Below the pieces are notes generated by a model. It was given only the letters and a program-made list of their open reading frames with translations. It was not told where the DNA came from and did no database searches. From Istiophorus platypterus (lineage: Eukaryota; Chordata; Actinopteri; Istiophoriformes; Istiophoridae), in NCBI GenBank assembly GCA_016859345.1, contig CM029114.1, positions 13,581,501 to 13,645,500 on the forward strand: 64,000 bases of DNA, written 5' to 3'. Of this stretch, positions 30,155 to 43,409 are shown piece after piece; position 1 is the stretch's first letter, and every line of letters starts with the position of its first letter. The position numbers and the translations under genes were made by a program.

Positions 30155-30322
30155 GTTTAGGCAACAAAAGTACTTTGGTTATGGTTTGGGAAAGATTGAG
30201 ATTTTGGTTGAATGTTAAGTAAACATTCCCTGTCTTAAGCTATAAGTCACTGCTGACTTTTTTAGTACGAAACCAAGACCACAGTCTTTCTCTAACTAAA
30301 CCTTAAGTGCTTAGTACCTAAA
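30155..30322. mobile_element. foldback MITE-like element
   Basis: The left arm (TTAGGCAACAAAAGTACTTT then GGGAAAGATTG) is an imperfect inverted copy of the right arm (AGTCTTTCTCTAACTAAACC ... CCTAAACATAATC). Arms are about 50 bp around a short spacer. A second such element is at 53693-53870. Confidence 0.6.
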
Positions 30323-30508
30323 CATAATCATACAAAAACATTAATCATGCTCTAGCTGCTCAGGAAAGATATTTATTTGCCGACTGGATAAAGTCAGGAA
30401 ATGAAATGAAATACGTTGTAAGTAAATGTTTTGAAAAAACATTCAGTGTCACAGTTTTGGCAGTTCATTGACAACATTTCCTTTTAATAGTAATTACAAG
30501 AAGACTAA

Positions 30509-30570
30509 GTCAAAACCTAGTATATGGCTTGTCCATCCTTTATCTGTTTGCTTCTCTCCTACTCTTTCAG
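30509..30570. repeat. dispersed repeat shared with 47124-47185
   Basis: GTCAAAACCTAGTATATGGC followed by CTTCTCTCCTACTCTTTCA recurs with mismatches near 47.1 kb. Confidence 0.6.
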
Positions 30571-33500
30571 GTCACATACACATTAATTTGATAGTCGAAT
30601 TACCAATAAAGCTGTTTTCATTTACACTTTTTTCTGTGTCTGTTGTCAGACAATGGAACAAATATGAAATAGTGATTGAAATGCGGACGATTTAGACCAC
30701 AGGTTAACGAGCAGTCATTTCCACGCCGTTTCCAAGCTGCTGCCCTGCACTGCTCAAATCCTGATTTTATATCCACCATGTGTCTGACAAAATCACCATA
30801 CACATAAGTTCAAGACAAAGACTGCGCTGTAATGTTGGCCAAATTTAATTGTAGAATAATCTCTCAGAGAGATCAGAAGCTCAGAATGGCCGAAAGCTCA
30901 TTCATGTGCAGCTGACACAGACAGGATAATGAGAGGCACAGAGAGGAGTGCTTGCAAAGGGAATGTTCAACCTCGCACTTGAGGGGCAATACTGGCGACT
31001 CTCTTCTATGGAAATTAGCTAAGATTTGTCCAAAAACTAGCTTGACTTGTTGCTAGGTACTTCTGTGAGTAAAATTCTCTATAAGAGTGTGAAAAGAACA
31101 TAAAAAAAAATGTAATCAAGGGAGCATGTTGGTTCTGTTATGGCTCCGGCATATATGACTGCCAGTTGAACTGGCACACTGGCATTTATTTATTGCAAAA
31201 GATTTTTCACTAAATTTTAAATATGATGATTTCGTTTGACTTCATGTTCGATTATATTTGAACATCCAAGTACTTTTGAACCCCTAAAATTTGGGCCCTC
31301 TGTATTTAAAGGGCTGTATTTCCCACACAATTCTTTCTATATTGATGCAAACCTGGTCAAATTAAAGCTGATACTGGGCACTGGAGTGTCATTCATCGTA
31401 TTTCAAATTGATTGTGCTAAAGCTCAGACCCTGAGGAACAAAAATGTGTAACTATCCATTAACTGTGTATAAATATACAATAAAATGTAACTATTTATAT
31501 TAAGATATCTGCAGAACGCACACACACACACACACACACATATATAATAACTCAACTTTATCATTCATTTGTCAGTGGAAAAAAATGGCTTTATTTGTGC
31601 ATGGCTAGAGAAGGGGTGTGTTCAGTTATGGCACTGACATTGATCTCTCGTGTGTCATAACCTCATTCACTGTGTGAGGGGAAATTTCCTGTAACATAAT
31701 CCTTAAATACATGCTTGATGTCTGGGAAATGTTTTCACAATGTCACAGTTTTGGCTTTCTACAGACACAGATTCAATGTCTGAAAATAAAAATGTCAACT
31801 GATCAAAATGACAGAGCTGAAAATGTGAATGAGAGGTCATGTCTAACTTTGTCTGTTTGTCTGTCTCACCCTCCTTCTCTGTCTTACACTTTTGGTAAAG
31901 GAACACAGATTCCTCTCATTCTTTGGGTGGTAATTTCCTTTCTATTGATTGACACGTCCTGTTAAAGTTATGACAAAAGAGCCAGTTAACACACTTCCAC
32001 CTGGGTGGATTGGATGACACACACACACACACACAAAGGTCAATGCAGATGTTATGGGAGCACTTTCCACTTTATGTTAGAAAGTGGATGATAGAAAAGT
32101 AAATTCGAAGATATTAGGTATATGATTTCTGCAGCTAATCTGATCATATGGTGCCAGTTTAATGGTCTAAATTTGCTATAATACAATATTTAAAAAGGTT
32201 ATTTATCACTGCTTGCCCCATCAAATACTGATATTACCCACTTGTCTTGGTTAGATCTTCTGAAAATAACACTGTTAATATGGACTTGTATGCATGTCAG
32301 CTACAGAGGAGCTAAAATATGACTGATAATTGGAAAAATGTTTCCACAGACTTCAGTATAGCTAATGTCTTTGCTTTTAGTTGCTAGTTAACTGGGACAT
32401 TTTTAATAAAAAGCATTGGTCTAAGCAATGCATTTCTCAAAATCTCAAATCTTAAAACTGAAATTCTCTGCAGGGCCAGACCATATGCTTTGATTTGGGT
32501 AAACTTAGCCTTTAAGCTTTTAACTCGTAAAATACTCGTAAAATTTTCTTGTGCATTATGTATAAATTATCCTACATAAAAAGGGTAGAAATTAACACTT
32601 ATATTATGGCATCAGACTGTATTATGTTGCCATTTTTGTCTTTTTCTCCAATGTTTACAAACCTGAATCATGCTTACAATTCAGGTTTGTGTTTCCATTT
32701 TACAATGCCTGATGAAAAATGTGTGAAAATGGCCATGGGGGATGCAAACAAGAGCCTGTTTTATAAATTTAATTAGGCTTCAAATTGTTGCTTAGCTTGT
32801 TGTGTTTGTCTTGTGCATTTTAAAAAAGGACTGCTTCAACTGAAACTCTCTATGGAGAACTGGGCAAATGACCAAACACTCCACTTTGATATTGTTATCT
32901 TTGCTTTCACTACTGCTGTATCTCAAACTGGTACTCAAAGACAACATTCACTTTGTTAAATCCACATGGGAAAATAGAAATGTTTCCCAGACACTTCAGT
33001 CTTATAAAATGATTTTCTTATTAGCCAAAAACCCTCAGAGAATAAGGAATTTGTGCATATAAATCGCCCGACAACTTGATAACTAACATGCAATTATAGT
33101 TGTTCAGTCTTCAGTTCATGTTGTGATCATGTTCTGGTAATTTTTTTTCCAACCTGTGGATGTTATGGATGTAATAGGAGACAGAGCCCCAAAGGCTTCT
33201 TATCACGGCCATCAGCAGGTGGGCTTTTACTTTATAGAAGGGCACACACACACCATACGTGCATGCAAATGCACACATATACATACCGAAACTTGCACAC
33301 AAACAGCCCCAGGTTAAATACCTGAGAGCCAAGAACTGCTATTCCAGCCCCCACCCCCCACCCGACAGAGACACACACATTCACTGTGTCTCTTACACGT
33401 GCGCACACACACACACACTCTCACATACCTCGAAGTAAAGCGAGCGTAACAGAGCACTTGCAGCTCAACCTCCCCACCCCTCTCCCCTAGTTTAATCTGA

Positions 33501-33678
33501 TTTCACATTCAGAAGTACAGGAACACACACATACCACACACCCATCCTATATATACTTCAGGAGGAGGTAGAAGGAGCAGATGGAGGAGGGGGTCGGGGT
33601 TTCTTTGTTGAAGCCTTATGTAAACACCTGCCAGTAGTCAACCAGCTGAGATTAATCCTGATGAAATAGAACCTGTTC
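30571..33678. other. intergenic DNA, no gene seen
   Basis: AT-rich unique-looking DNA with short CA tracts near 31517 and 32016. No splice-bounded coding exon found. Confidence 0.5.
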
Positions 33679-33778
33679 TTACAGTTCCTCTTGCAGTATG
33701 TTTCAGTCTGCTTCACATCTCAGTGTGAACTCTGTGAGGCCACAATCAACTCGGCAGTGCGCTGATAGGAACCTGGCA

Positions 33779-33815
33779 GCTTGGTTGCGATTCTGCCAAT
33801 GAATCGCAACCAAGC
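33779..33815. repeat. perfect hairpin, 15-bp stem and 7-nt loop
   Basis: GCTTGGTTGCGATTC, then TGCCAAT, then GAATCGCAACCAAGC. The arms are exact reverse complements. It sits in a locally GC-richer segment (33690-34110) of unknown nature. Confidence 0.9.
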
Positions 33816-34119
33816 CTCCATCGTTCACATGATTGTTACACGGTTGCTGAAGTTCTTCTGTGCTGTTACCCCGAACTACAATGGAACTCATGGGGAGGAT
33901 CCTGTGGCAACACCGCATAGGATGCAGGGTGGGGATTTTCTGCAGTGGCTACCACAAAAGCCTGGAGGCCGTGATTATGATAAAAGCCTATTTCATGCTC
34001 TCCATGGCCTGATTCCAAGCCTCTGGTTGACCAAAAGTATCTCAGGGACCATAGATGCAGGGGCCAGCTTGTGGGTCAACAGACCAAGGTGCATGCTTCT
34101 AAGAGTCTGAGGCTGATTC

Positions 34120-36018
34120 ATTCTTGTCTTGTTTCCTAATTTTTGGGGTTTCTTTTGTGCGTACGTGTTGTTGTTTTTTTTACATGCATGTTGTTTTTGT
34201 CCTATTCATTTCTTACTTGTCCTTCCATCTACTTTGTTTCCTTTTATGTAGAGGGAAAGTTTCACAAGAAAGTAATTTAAAAAAAGGGTTAAAGGCTATT
34301 TTTGGCTTTTCATTTACCATCAAAAATTTTATAGTGATTAAATGTGATGATGATGATGTTGCATATACTTTACTGGGTGGAAACTCAATGTCCATACCCT
34401 ATTAAAAAACATCATTGGTGCTGCATTGTTGCTACCAGAGAGGATACAACAATATTGAGAAAGTCAAGTTTCAGTAAGTAATCCATTGGTTCTTGGCATA
34501 TTAGATGACCAAAACACTGAACAATGGTTAAGGAAGAATGTTGCCATTATGAAAATTTAAGTTGCATTGCACCAAAAGTTGATCAACCCCACATTTTTTA
34601 TTATTAAAATAATTAATTATTTATTTTGTAATCACTTTCGTATCTCTGCTGTGCCCAGTACATGATGAGCCAAGTTTTAACACAGTCCTGATGTACATCT
34701 AAGCCTGGGCTTTGTCCAGTCTGGCAATTAACTGTAATGCTGACAGAAAATGTACTATTTACTGAGAAAGCAGAGAAGGAGACACATGAGAGAAAAGACT
34801 ATTGGAGTTTGACTGCCAGTGACGCTGTGAACCACTCAGACTGCTTAGCTGTTTTGAGATATTAAGAATTTAAAAATCTTAGTGATCCAAAGATTATACA
34901 TTTATAAATATGTAAATTATAAACAGCATTGTAACTTAAACTCACAACTTGGTCAATACAGTGAGGAGACTTCAGAACTTTTCACTGAGCCACTTTTAAC
35001 ACTTGTGTGGGATCGTTCCTGCATTGTGTTGTTCAAGACTTCCGCATTGTGATCCTGCTGTGCCGATGCAATGCTCACACTGAAATTAATGATGTGGCTG
35101 CACTTTGTAGCGCATTGCTCATATCAGTCTGAACATGACCCTAGTCTGGTCCTGTGATTACCTCTCAGTGATGCTGAGAGCAGACTGAGATTTTCCCAGA
35201 CATCTGAGACATTTTTCATATACTTCTGTCAAAGGTACGATATGAGCTATTACATGTGATAGGAACAATCAAGGATTGCCTTAAAATAAGTGACAATACA
35301 AAGTCCAATATTCCACTGATTTGCCACAGTTTGAAAAAGGGTACTTTTCATGATAGCCATGACCATGGTCAGAACACAGCACTCAGCGCTGGTAAGTGAA
35401 AGCACTGTCTTCCAGCTCCACACTCTGTGAGAAAAATCCTGTTTTCCATTCTCCTCCGAATGGAAAGTGATTGTACATTCTTTTCTCACGCGTGAGGATA
35501 TAAGGGGAAGCCACAAAGGGGAAAAGATACTCTAATGGCAGTATTAGAGCACAATAATGATAGATGCAGGTTTCAGGCCTAATCCACAGGGATGCATATG
35601 CAGGGCATGATGGGAATTGATAGAGCCATTACGGTATGCTTTGCTGCTATCACTCCTGTGCTGTTGTTGATGAGGCTGCTGATTGACGGCCTGGCGTGGA
35701 CCAGCCTGGTGAGGTCAGGTTTCTGGGATGAGATTCATTTACCTCCATTTACATATCAATCCACCAAGCTGGTGACTGGGATTATGTAGGAATTGGCATT
35801 TCATTGCTATTCAGAGCATTGTGTGAATATATTGCTGGTTATATGTCCTCTACACGAAGAATGCTAATTTGTGCTGTCAAGTAGAGACCAAGTGTGTGTA
35901 TGTGTGTGAGACAGAAATTGAGAATATCTTCCAGCTAACTGATATGATATTTGACAGTTCATTTACTGCTCTTGAGCAGTGAGGTTAATAATGCTACCAA
36001 AACCAATCAGGGCTAACA
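34120..36018. other. intergenic DNA, no gene seen
   Basis: Unique-looking, AT-rich sequence with no recognisable exon, RNA gene or long repeat. Confidence 0.5.
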
Positions 36019-36063
36019 ACACAGACACACACAGACACACACAGACACACAGACACAGACACA

Positions 36064-36112
<49 letters not shown>
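36019..36112. repeat. ACAG/CA microsatellite
   Basis: CAGACACA units followed by about 24 CA units. Confidence 0.95.
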
Positions 36113-36113
<1 letters not shown>

Positions 36114-39100
36114 TATGATGCATCTATGTATGCATACATACACATATTCACCCTAATGCATTCCAATCATCTTAACCTAGTTAAGTGGCCATAAATAAGA
36201 TGTCATTTTAAACTGGGAATTTAACCATGTCAAAATCTCATCTCCTCATCAGCAGCATTGGACAGCAAATCCAGTGTACACGCACATTAACACACACAGA
36301 CACACAAACAGACACACACACAGACACATGCACACACACTGAAAATACATAGCAAACACTGTATGTGTATCCAAGGGTTTAAATCCCCATACTGCAGTTA
36401 TGTTTGTCATATATTTAAATGGCACCATCCAAGAACAATACCACAGCTAACATGAACATGCCTCAGTTACGACTCTGTTTCTTTCTCACTGTCTGTTACA
36501 CAAACACACACACACACACATACTCACACACATACTGGCAGATCAGTTCAGGGTGTGTGGTAGATGTGAACTCATGTGGGCAGTATGCAGGGCCAGTATA
36601 AATGGGAGGATTTCTTGTTGTTATAGTGTAATAAGGGTGACGATCAACAGGTGGAGATAATAGAACCCGGTCTCATCGAGCCAAGGTAATCACATTCACA
36701 GACACACATGCACGCAAACAGAGAAGGAGAAGGAAGGAGAGAGGCAGGGAGAAAGAGAGAAGCTTCTGCACTACTTCTGAACACATGCATCAATAAATGA
36801 CATCAGTTGTATAGAATACCATTAAAAATCCTTTGCTCTATATCAACCACCGTGCTTTTGCCGCTTATGGAAAAATGTCTTCTTTTATCAGCATCCAAAA
36901 ACTTCACTTTGGCTTTGAGTTTAAAATAATGGAAAGTGAAGTGGAAGATGGTGGTTGGAGCTTAACGAACAAGAGGTTTTCGGGGCTCCGGGCCCTCAAG
37001 GTTTGGAGATGGAATGGGAGAACGGTGGGTGGTTTATATTGAAGAGGCTGCAGGTGGGGTTTGTAGCCTGTGTGTGTCGTTGTATCCTGCTTATGTACTA
37101 GATTGGTTTAGATGGATATGTGCCAGCTTGCCTGGGTGTGTTGAGGGGCCCAGCATTTGGCCAGTGAGTGTACTCTCCTGACAGGCATTACATTACAGCC
37201 ACAGTTACTGAACTGGGTCTGGAACAACAGGACCAGAAGGAGAGAGCAATAGACAAAGCGATATCTAGGAAAGAGTGGTTGAAGAGAAAAACTAGAAGAT
37301 AAAAACAGCATTCACTATTTCAAAGAGGAAACAAGATGGGAGAGTGGGGAGGAAAACAATCATATGGTTTCCATTAACAGAGTGACCAGCCCATTGAGTT
37401 TTAACCATTTTTATTAACTAAGAAAGTAGAGAGGAAGACATAAGAGAGAAATCTCTGGAGCAATCTGATAGCAGGTCAGTGTGTGAACTGGGAAATAAAC
37501 CACTCGACTACTGAATATATTATACTTAAGTCCGAACTCTATGGAGATATGATAAATTTTGAAGTCAAACTGAAAAAGATTTTTTGCTGCCAACTTGATA
37601 GATACAACACTGATGTGTAATCGTTTGGTAAAAATTCAGATGACCAAAAATTAGAATCCCCAAAAATGATTATTTTTGGTTCCGGCGACGTCACTGGTGT
37701 AACATCTGTGTGGGCAGGCACCAGAAACAGTTTGTTATGTCATTTTCATTTCCTAACAGCTACACACACGCTTAGTCCCATCTCTGATTTGAGCACTTTA
37801 GCATTATTCTCTGTTTTGATTTAAATCGCAGTGTGACACATGGAGTGCTGAGGTTACAGACCAGCAGACCAGCAGCACGGCAGTCCACAGCTGGACCAAT
37901 GAAAAAGAGGCAACGAGTGGCAGCTAGGCCCCGATCCTTTATGTAATGCAAGATGAACACAGCACTGAATGTGTGAAAGCTAACAGTGACTGAGCAGGTG
38001 TTGAAATAACATGAATTAAAAGTAACATCTGGTGTAATCAGTTGGATCAGCTCTAACATCAGTAGGCTAATTTTACTAGCTTCCACTTTCTGGATGGACT
38101 ACAAACTTCACAGCACAATGGGTCCTCTAAGCCATGCAGCACATGACAGGAGTCAAAAGCATGTTTCCTCGCAACACTGAACTGTTGCCATGGGAAGCAC
38201 GCCCAGCGATTTGAAGTTTAGAAGCTGTTTATACAACAAGTGCTTCAACCTAAACAACCTTATAAGTTCTTTGACCATACCCTCAGATGTGAGCCATAGG
38301 ACTGTACCAGCAGAACAAAAATAAATGCAGAGTTAAGGTTATTAAATCACGAATCATGGATAAAACAAACAATGCTGGCTATCAGTTTCACAAAGGAAAT
38401 GGGCAGCGGTCTCTCGCATCCCATCCATCCACCCGACCTCCTCCTAACAAGGACTTTGTGGCTCTATATACTACTTCCTCTTTTGCTCCCATCATAATTA
38501 CTACTAGAGGTGCTACAGGTCACAGAACAATAAAATGGAACTAGGAAACGTATTAAGCTCCTTGCACAGACGACCTATAGGATCATTTTCTTAAAGGAGG
38601 ACATACTGTTATACAGATATGGCCTTGTTTGAAAAATGGAAAAGTATGGACATTAGCTATAGAATCATCATAGTTAAATGGATATTTGCTCAAAATTTGG
38701 CACAGGATTTGTGAATCTGTAGACTGCCAAGTATAGAACTTAAAATAACTACTTGGTCATTTAATTTAAACTTTTAGGAGTTTGATGGACACAACCAGTA
38801 TTGAGTCACTTTATTTAAGTTTTGGATATGTTTTGTTTATTTATTGGTTTATTCTTATGTGAAACACTAAACCTTTTATTTTCAAAGGATGTAGCCAAAT
38901 TACCAATGAACAACTGGATGATTTTTAAAGCACATTGCTATTATTCTGAGCTAAGACTTTAGACTTTGACATGAAATACAAAGCAGAGAATAAATACTAA
39001 AGCTCCTGTGACCTTTAAATTCTCAAGAGAACAAAACAGCCCTAAGAGCAGAAAGAACAGTCTTTGCTGTACAATTGAACCTGTGCAACTGAAGCATGTA

Positions 39101-42100
39101 AACCAAGATATATCTACGAAACATAAATATATTCGTTCACATCAATGCTCTTTCACCACTGACTTAGTTGCTAACACATGAAGTTTTGTTTGAAGTGCTG
39201 TCGGGCATGTTGACTTCTTGATGGAGGCCTGTTTTATCTGCTGAGGCAGAGCAACAGATACCCGTGTAATCAAATCTGCTACACTAGGGGAGGCTTCAAG
39301 AGCCAAACCCCTCTATAAGCCAAATTTATACAAATGGGACTCTTTTGTTCACAGGATACAATACAGCTGCTCAATTTACTACTGCACGCTGAACGGATGC
39401 AGAAGCACAAATGTACCGAGGTGTAAGTGAGCAAACACACGGACAGCAACACGCACACAGTGTTTCTTTGTTTTTCTGATTTTCATTCTCCCTTGGTTTT
39501 TCATTACACAGACAAACGCGCAGCCAGGGCAAATTTTATCTAACTTGTGCTGATCAAACCTCTGGGTGATAGTAGAGCTAGCAAGGATGGAGGACGTAAA
39601 TCAATGGCACTGTAGAGAGGCTGTGTTCCCTATTAAAGAAAAGGCTGACACACGCATTGGGCTTCCTCTGCTAACTGACAGCTGTAAAGATGAACAATGA
39701 GACTATCCTGCTTCATAACCTTTTCCAGAGCCTGCGATGTGGTTGATACCACAGTCATTCTCCCTGGCACAGAATTGTGTGTGTGAGTGTGTTTTATATG
39801 AGTTTGCCCTTAAAGGTGAATACAACCCAGAGCTCTTTATTAGGACAGCAAATAGATGGTGTTTTACTGGACTTCATGGAGGATATGCAAGGGACAAATT
39901 CGTCTGTTTGCAACATCAGAGAAAAAGGTCACAGGTGCTCCTATGCACACAAACACAACCTAAAATTGAGCACATGTTCATAAAACTAGGGCAAAGGTTA
40001 AATGATTCCATATATATATATATACATATATTTTACCTTTGAATGGCAGTCTTAGCTCATAGATAGAGCAGCATTGAATTTTGAACCATGCAGGGAGCAG
40101 ATTTAAGATTCATGGAGTTCCCCTTTTCTGTGCAACTGCATTGTCAGAGGATCTTGCTCAAAGCAATTTGTGAAGCTATGAAGTCAGGCTTACAGCTGCT
40201 ATCTACAAGTGTCCTACCCTTTCCTTCCTTTCTCCTCTCCCTCTCCTTGTCAGTAGTTATCACTGTCAAAGTCCAGCTGCAGTGTTTATGCTGGGAGCTG
40301 TCACAGAGATGTCTCACCACAATGTGATGCTTCACACGCTTGGTGACAAAACTGCCAGCCGCTATTCACACATGTTGCACCAAGAAGTCTTTTTCACAAA
40401 CACAGACACAAAAACAACCATATGCACTTACCCTCTACTACAGTACCTGTGGACACATTGTTTCTCCCTCAGGTTCATTTTTATTTGACCAGACACTACA
40501 GAAATCAACTCAAGTTTTACTTTCTCTTGCTTTCCAAGAACAGTTTTGACAAGCTAAAGGGAGAAAGAAACAGAGATTTACAGCTACACTAAATTGCTTC
40601 TGTCTGTTCATACTTTGTGAAAACTTTGCTGTTAACTAATGACTCTTTGGCAAGCTAGCTAATAGCTTCTTGCAGTCTCAGCTTTGTCATAAGCTGTCGC
40701 CTGTGGCACTTCCACAAGCTTACTATATGTGCTGTTTCAAGCAGAAGCAGGAAAAGAAGGAAAAGAGACAATGAATGTGAGCAGAAAAGACAGTGCAGGC
40801 AGTGTATGATGTGACCTGGTGTTAACTCCACTGTTTTAAATCAGATGTTCTTGATAATGAAGCAGTCATAACCTTTATTACATTCTGAGAACAGATTTGA
40901 AACTTTGTCAGGTTCTCTGTCATATTAGGTTTTTTTTCTCCTTCATTTTTGAGACTCAAACACAGTCTTTCAAGTGGACTTAAACTCTAGCAAGGCAGTA
41001 TAAGCGGTAAGCAGTAGTAGTAATTGCCAATCAGGAATTGTAGTCAAATTAGGTGTGTGCAGTGGTGTGCAGCTCAGCAGGCAGGGAGCGCACACACACA
41101 CTTCTCAATCCCTCAATGACTGATGTCCTATGAAGACTGCCCTGCCTGATGAACTAGGGAGATGATTATTCATTTTTTTTTCTGACACCAAAAGAGCATG
41201 GTGACGTGTAAATGTAAATGCAATCCAGTGTTGCATTTGAATACTGTCCACTGTATAGCAGGTTAAGTCTTTGAAAATGGAATTTCAGGTGTCAAATGAA
41301 TATGATAAAATATTATCATTTTCAAAATATTAAAAAGTTGCATCTTAATTCAATTTGTGACTTGATTATTGGCATAAAATTCTGCTTATATGGAAAATCA
41401 GGTTACATTGTTTGTATTTAATTGATTTTTAAAAATTTAAATAAAATAACTGATTTTATCCTTTGTAAAGCTGGGTATGACTATGAAAATCAAATGTTAA
41501 ACAGTTTTTCCATTTTCATTTCAATACGGTCATAGGACACCCAAACCAGTATGGGGAAATGAAAATGCAAATTGGATTACTGCATTTTCATTTTCATTTT
41601 TACTAAAGTAGCACATACAAATGTTGAAAATTATAATGCTATTGTGGAATAACATTTTCAAGTTTACATTATCATTTCAATATAGTCTCCTACAGGTTCA
41701 AACAACCAGAATAAAACCTTTCACACTACATAAATGTAGAAAATAAAAATGTCATATCTGGAGAAACTTTTGATTTGTATGCTATCATGGCTGCACAAAC
41801 TATTTGCATAAAGGGAAGAAAACTTCCCAGAAGTTACAGTGCTAACGTCAGCATGTTAGCTAGTCATGAAATCTTTTTCACATTACAGATAAGCAACATA
41901 GATTTCTGCCTGTGAGCTTTTTGAGATAAATCAAGTTTTTCTTTCTTTCAAGCCAAGCAAATATTTGACAACAGAAACAGGGAGATGTTCCAGTTACAAG
42001 ATTTGTTTTACATTATACACTTGACTGCAGCTCCCGGTGATGACAGACTGGGATGGAGGTGATGGAAAGTGGGCTTCATAACATCCTCTCCCCTTCAATG

Positions 42101-43061
42101 AGCTTCAGTTCATTTTCCAGATGTTGTACTGCACCTCGTGGCACTATGATGCCATTGCTTAGATAAAGTTCACTGTTTTTGCATTATATTTAGACAAATT
42201 AAGCTGGGAATTTATTCTTCAAAACCTGATTTTAAAACTAAAACAACAAGCTCTGTGAAAATCTAATTTTAGAAATTCTATTGAATTGCAAGCATCTCAG
42301 CTTGGGAGACTATGGTACACTGTCTCTTCACTAACCAGAATGACCTCATTTATTGGAATTAATGTTTCTTCTGTTTTTTAGGGAAAAATAAACTGAATTA
42401 AAGCAGTATAACTGATCTGTTACTTTTAAAGGATATATCTTTCTTTTTGAATAATATTATTTGGCAAAAAAGATTAGCCTCATCATTAGTATATCAATAT
42501 ATATATATATATATGTATATATTTATTCTGAGACATGAGCCGGTGTGGAGAAAGACACATATTCACTCACAAACTGTGTAGAAAAGAGGACCGGCAAACA
42601 TACACACAAGCAAACCTCAGCATGGACTGAATGAATTGAAGTAATACTTTAGATGACTTGATGTGGTTGCGCCTGATGGGTATTTCATATGTGTGTGGAT
42701 AAACTCAGATAATGAGCCAGCTGTTAAACTGTTACAATGACCAGATTCATACACACACGCACACGTACGCATACACACACATGCATGTGTCCACAGACAC
42801 ACAGTCTGCCAAAACTTAAGCTATAACAGAGACAATATGTGCAGTGAGGCTCTATTAAATAAGGAATGCAGCTTTAAAAGAACATTAAAAGAATCCTTGT
42901 CTGTTGTATTTCAGTCCCACCATGTCATGTGTCAGACGTGTGTGTCTGTGTATTTGTGTGACGTATGGGTGGTGGTCGAATGTATGAACTTTGGATCTGT
43001 GTTTGTTTTTGGATAACGTCACACACTCTTTAAAGCGAGAGCTCTAAAATAATATCAGAAA
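36113..43061. other. intergenic DNA, no gene seen
   Basis: AT-rich. Contains short CA tracts (36290-36340, 36500-36520), a TA tract at 40012-40032 and an AT tract at 42490-42515. No gene recognised. Confidence 0.5.
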
Positions 43062-43064
43062 TGT

Positions 43065-43107
<43 letters not shown>

Positions 43108-43192
43108 TGTTTGTGTGTGTGTGTGTGTTTGGCCACTATTCTCAGTTGCAGTTCATTCCAGGCTGATGCCTCTGAACTTGTTGGGTGTTCTC

Positions 43193-43222
<30 letters not shown>
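43062..43222. repeat. two GT microsatellites
   Basis: GT arrays at 43062-43130 and 43193-43222 separated by about 60 bp of unique sequence. Cys/Val frames here are artefacts. Confidence 0.95.
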
Positions 43223-43224
<2 letters not shown>

Positions 43225-43409
43225 TATGTGTGTGTACATATTTTCATCTGTTTCAGTGTGTGCATGCTTGTGCTTATATTTTGGCAGACTGTTGCGCACA
43301 TGTGTGTGTGTATGTACAGTACATGTGCATTCTAAGCATGTGGCTCTGTGCCCACAGCTGCCTGTGGGTTATTTCTCTGCCTGTAGGTCTGCATCTATTT
43401 AGGTGAGTT

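Noticed and set aside
33703..34110. Coding-like frames on both strands near 33.8 kb
   Set aside because: No motif I can name and no splice context; kept only as the hairpin finding.
40048..40120. Possible tRNA (TTAGCTCATAGATAGAGCAGC resembles a D-arm)
   Set aside because: No box B at the right distance and no acceptor-stem pairing.
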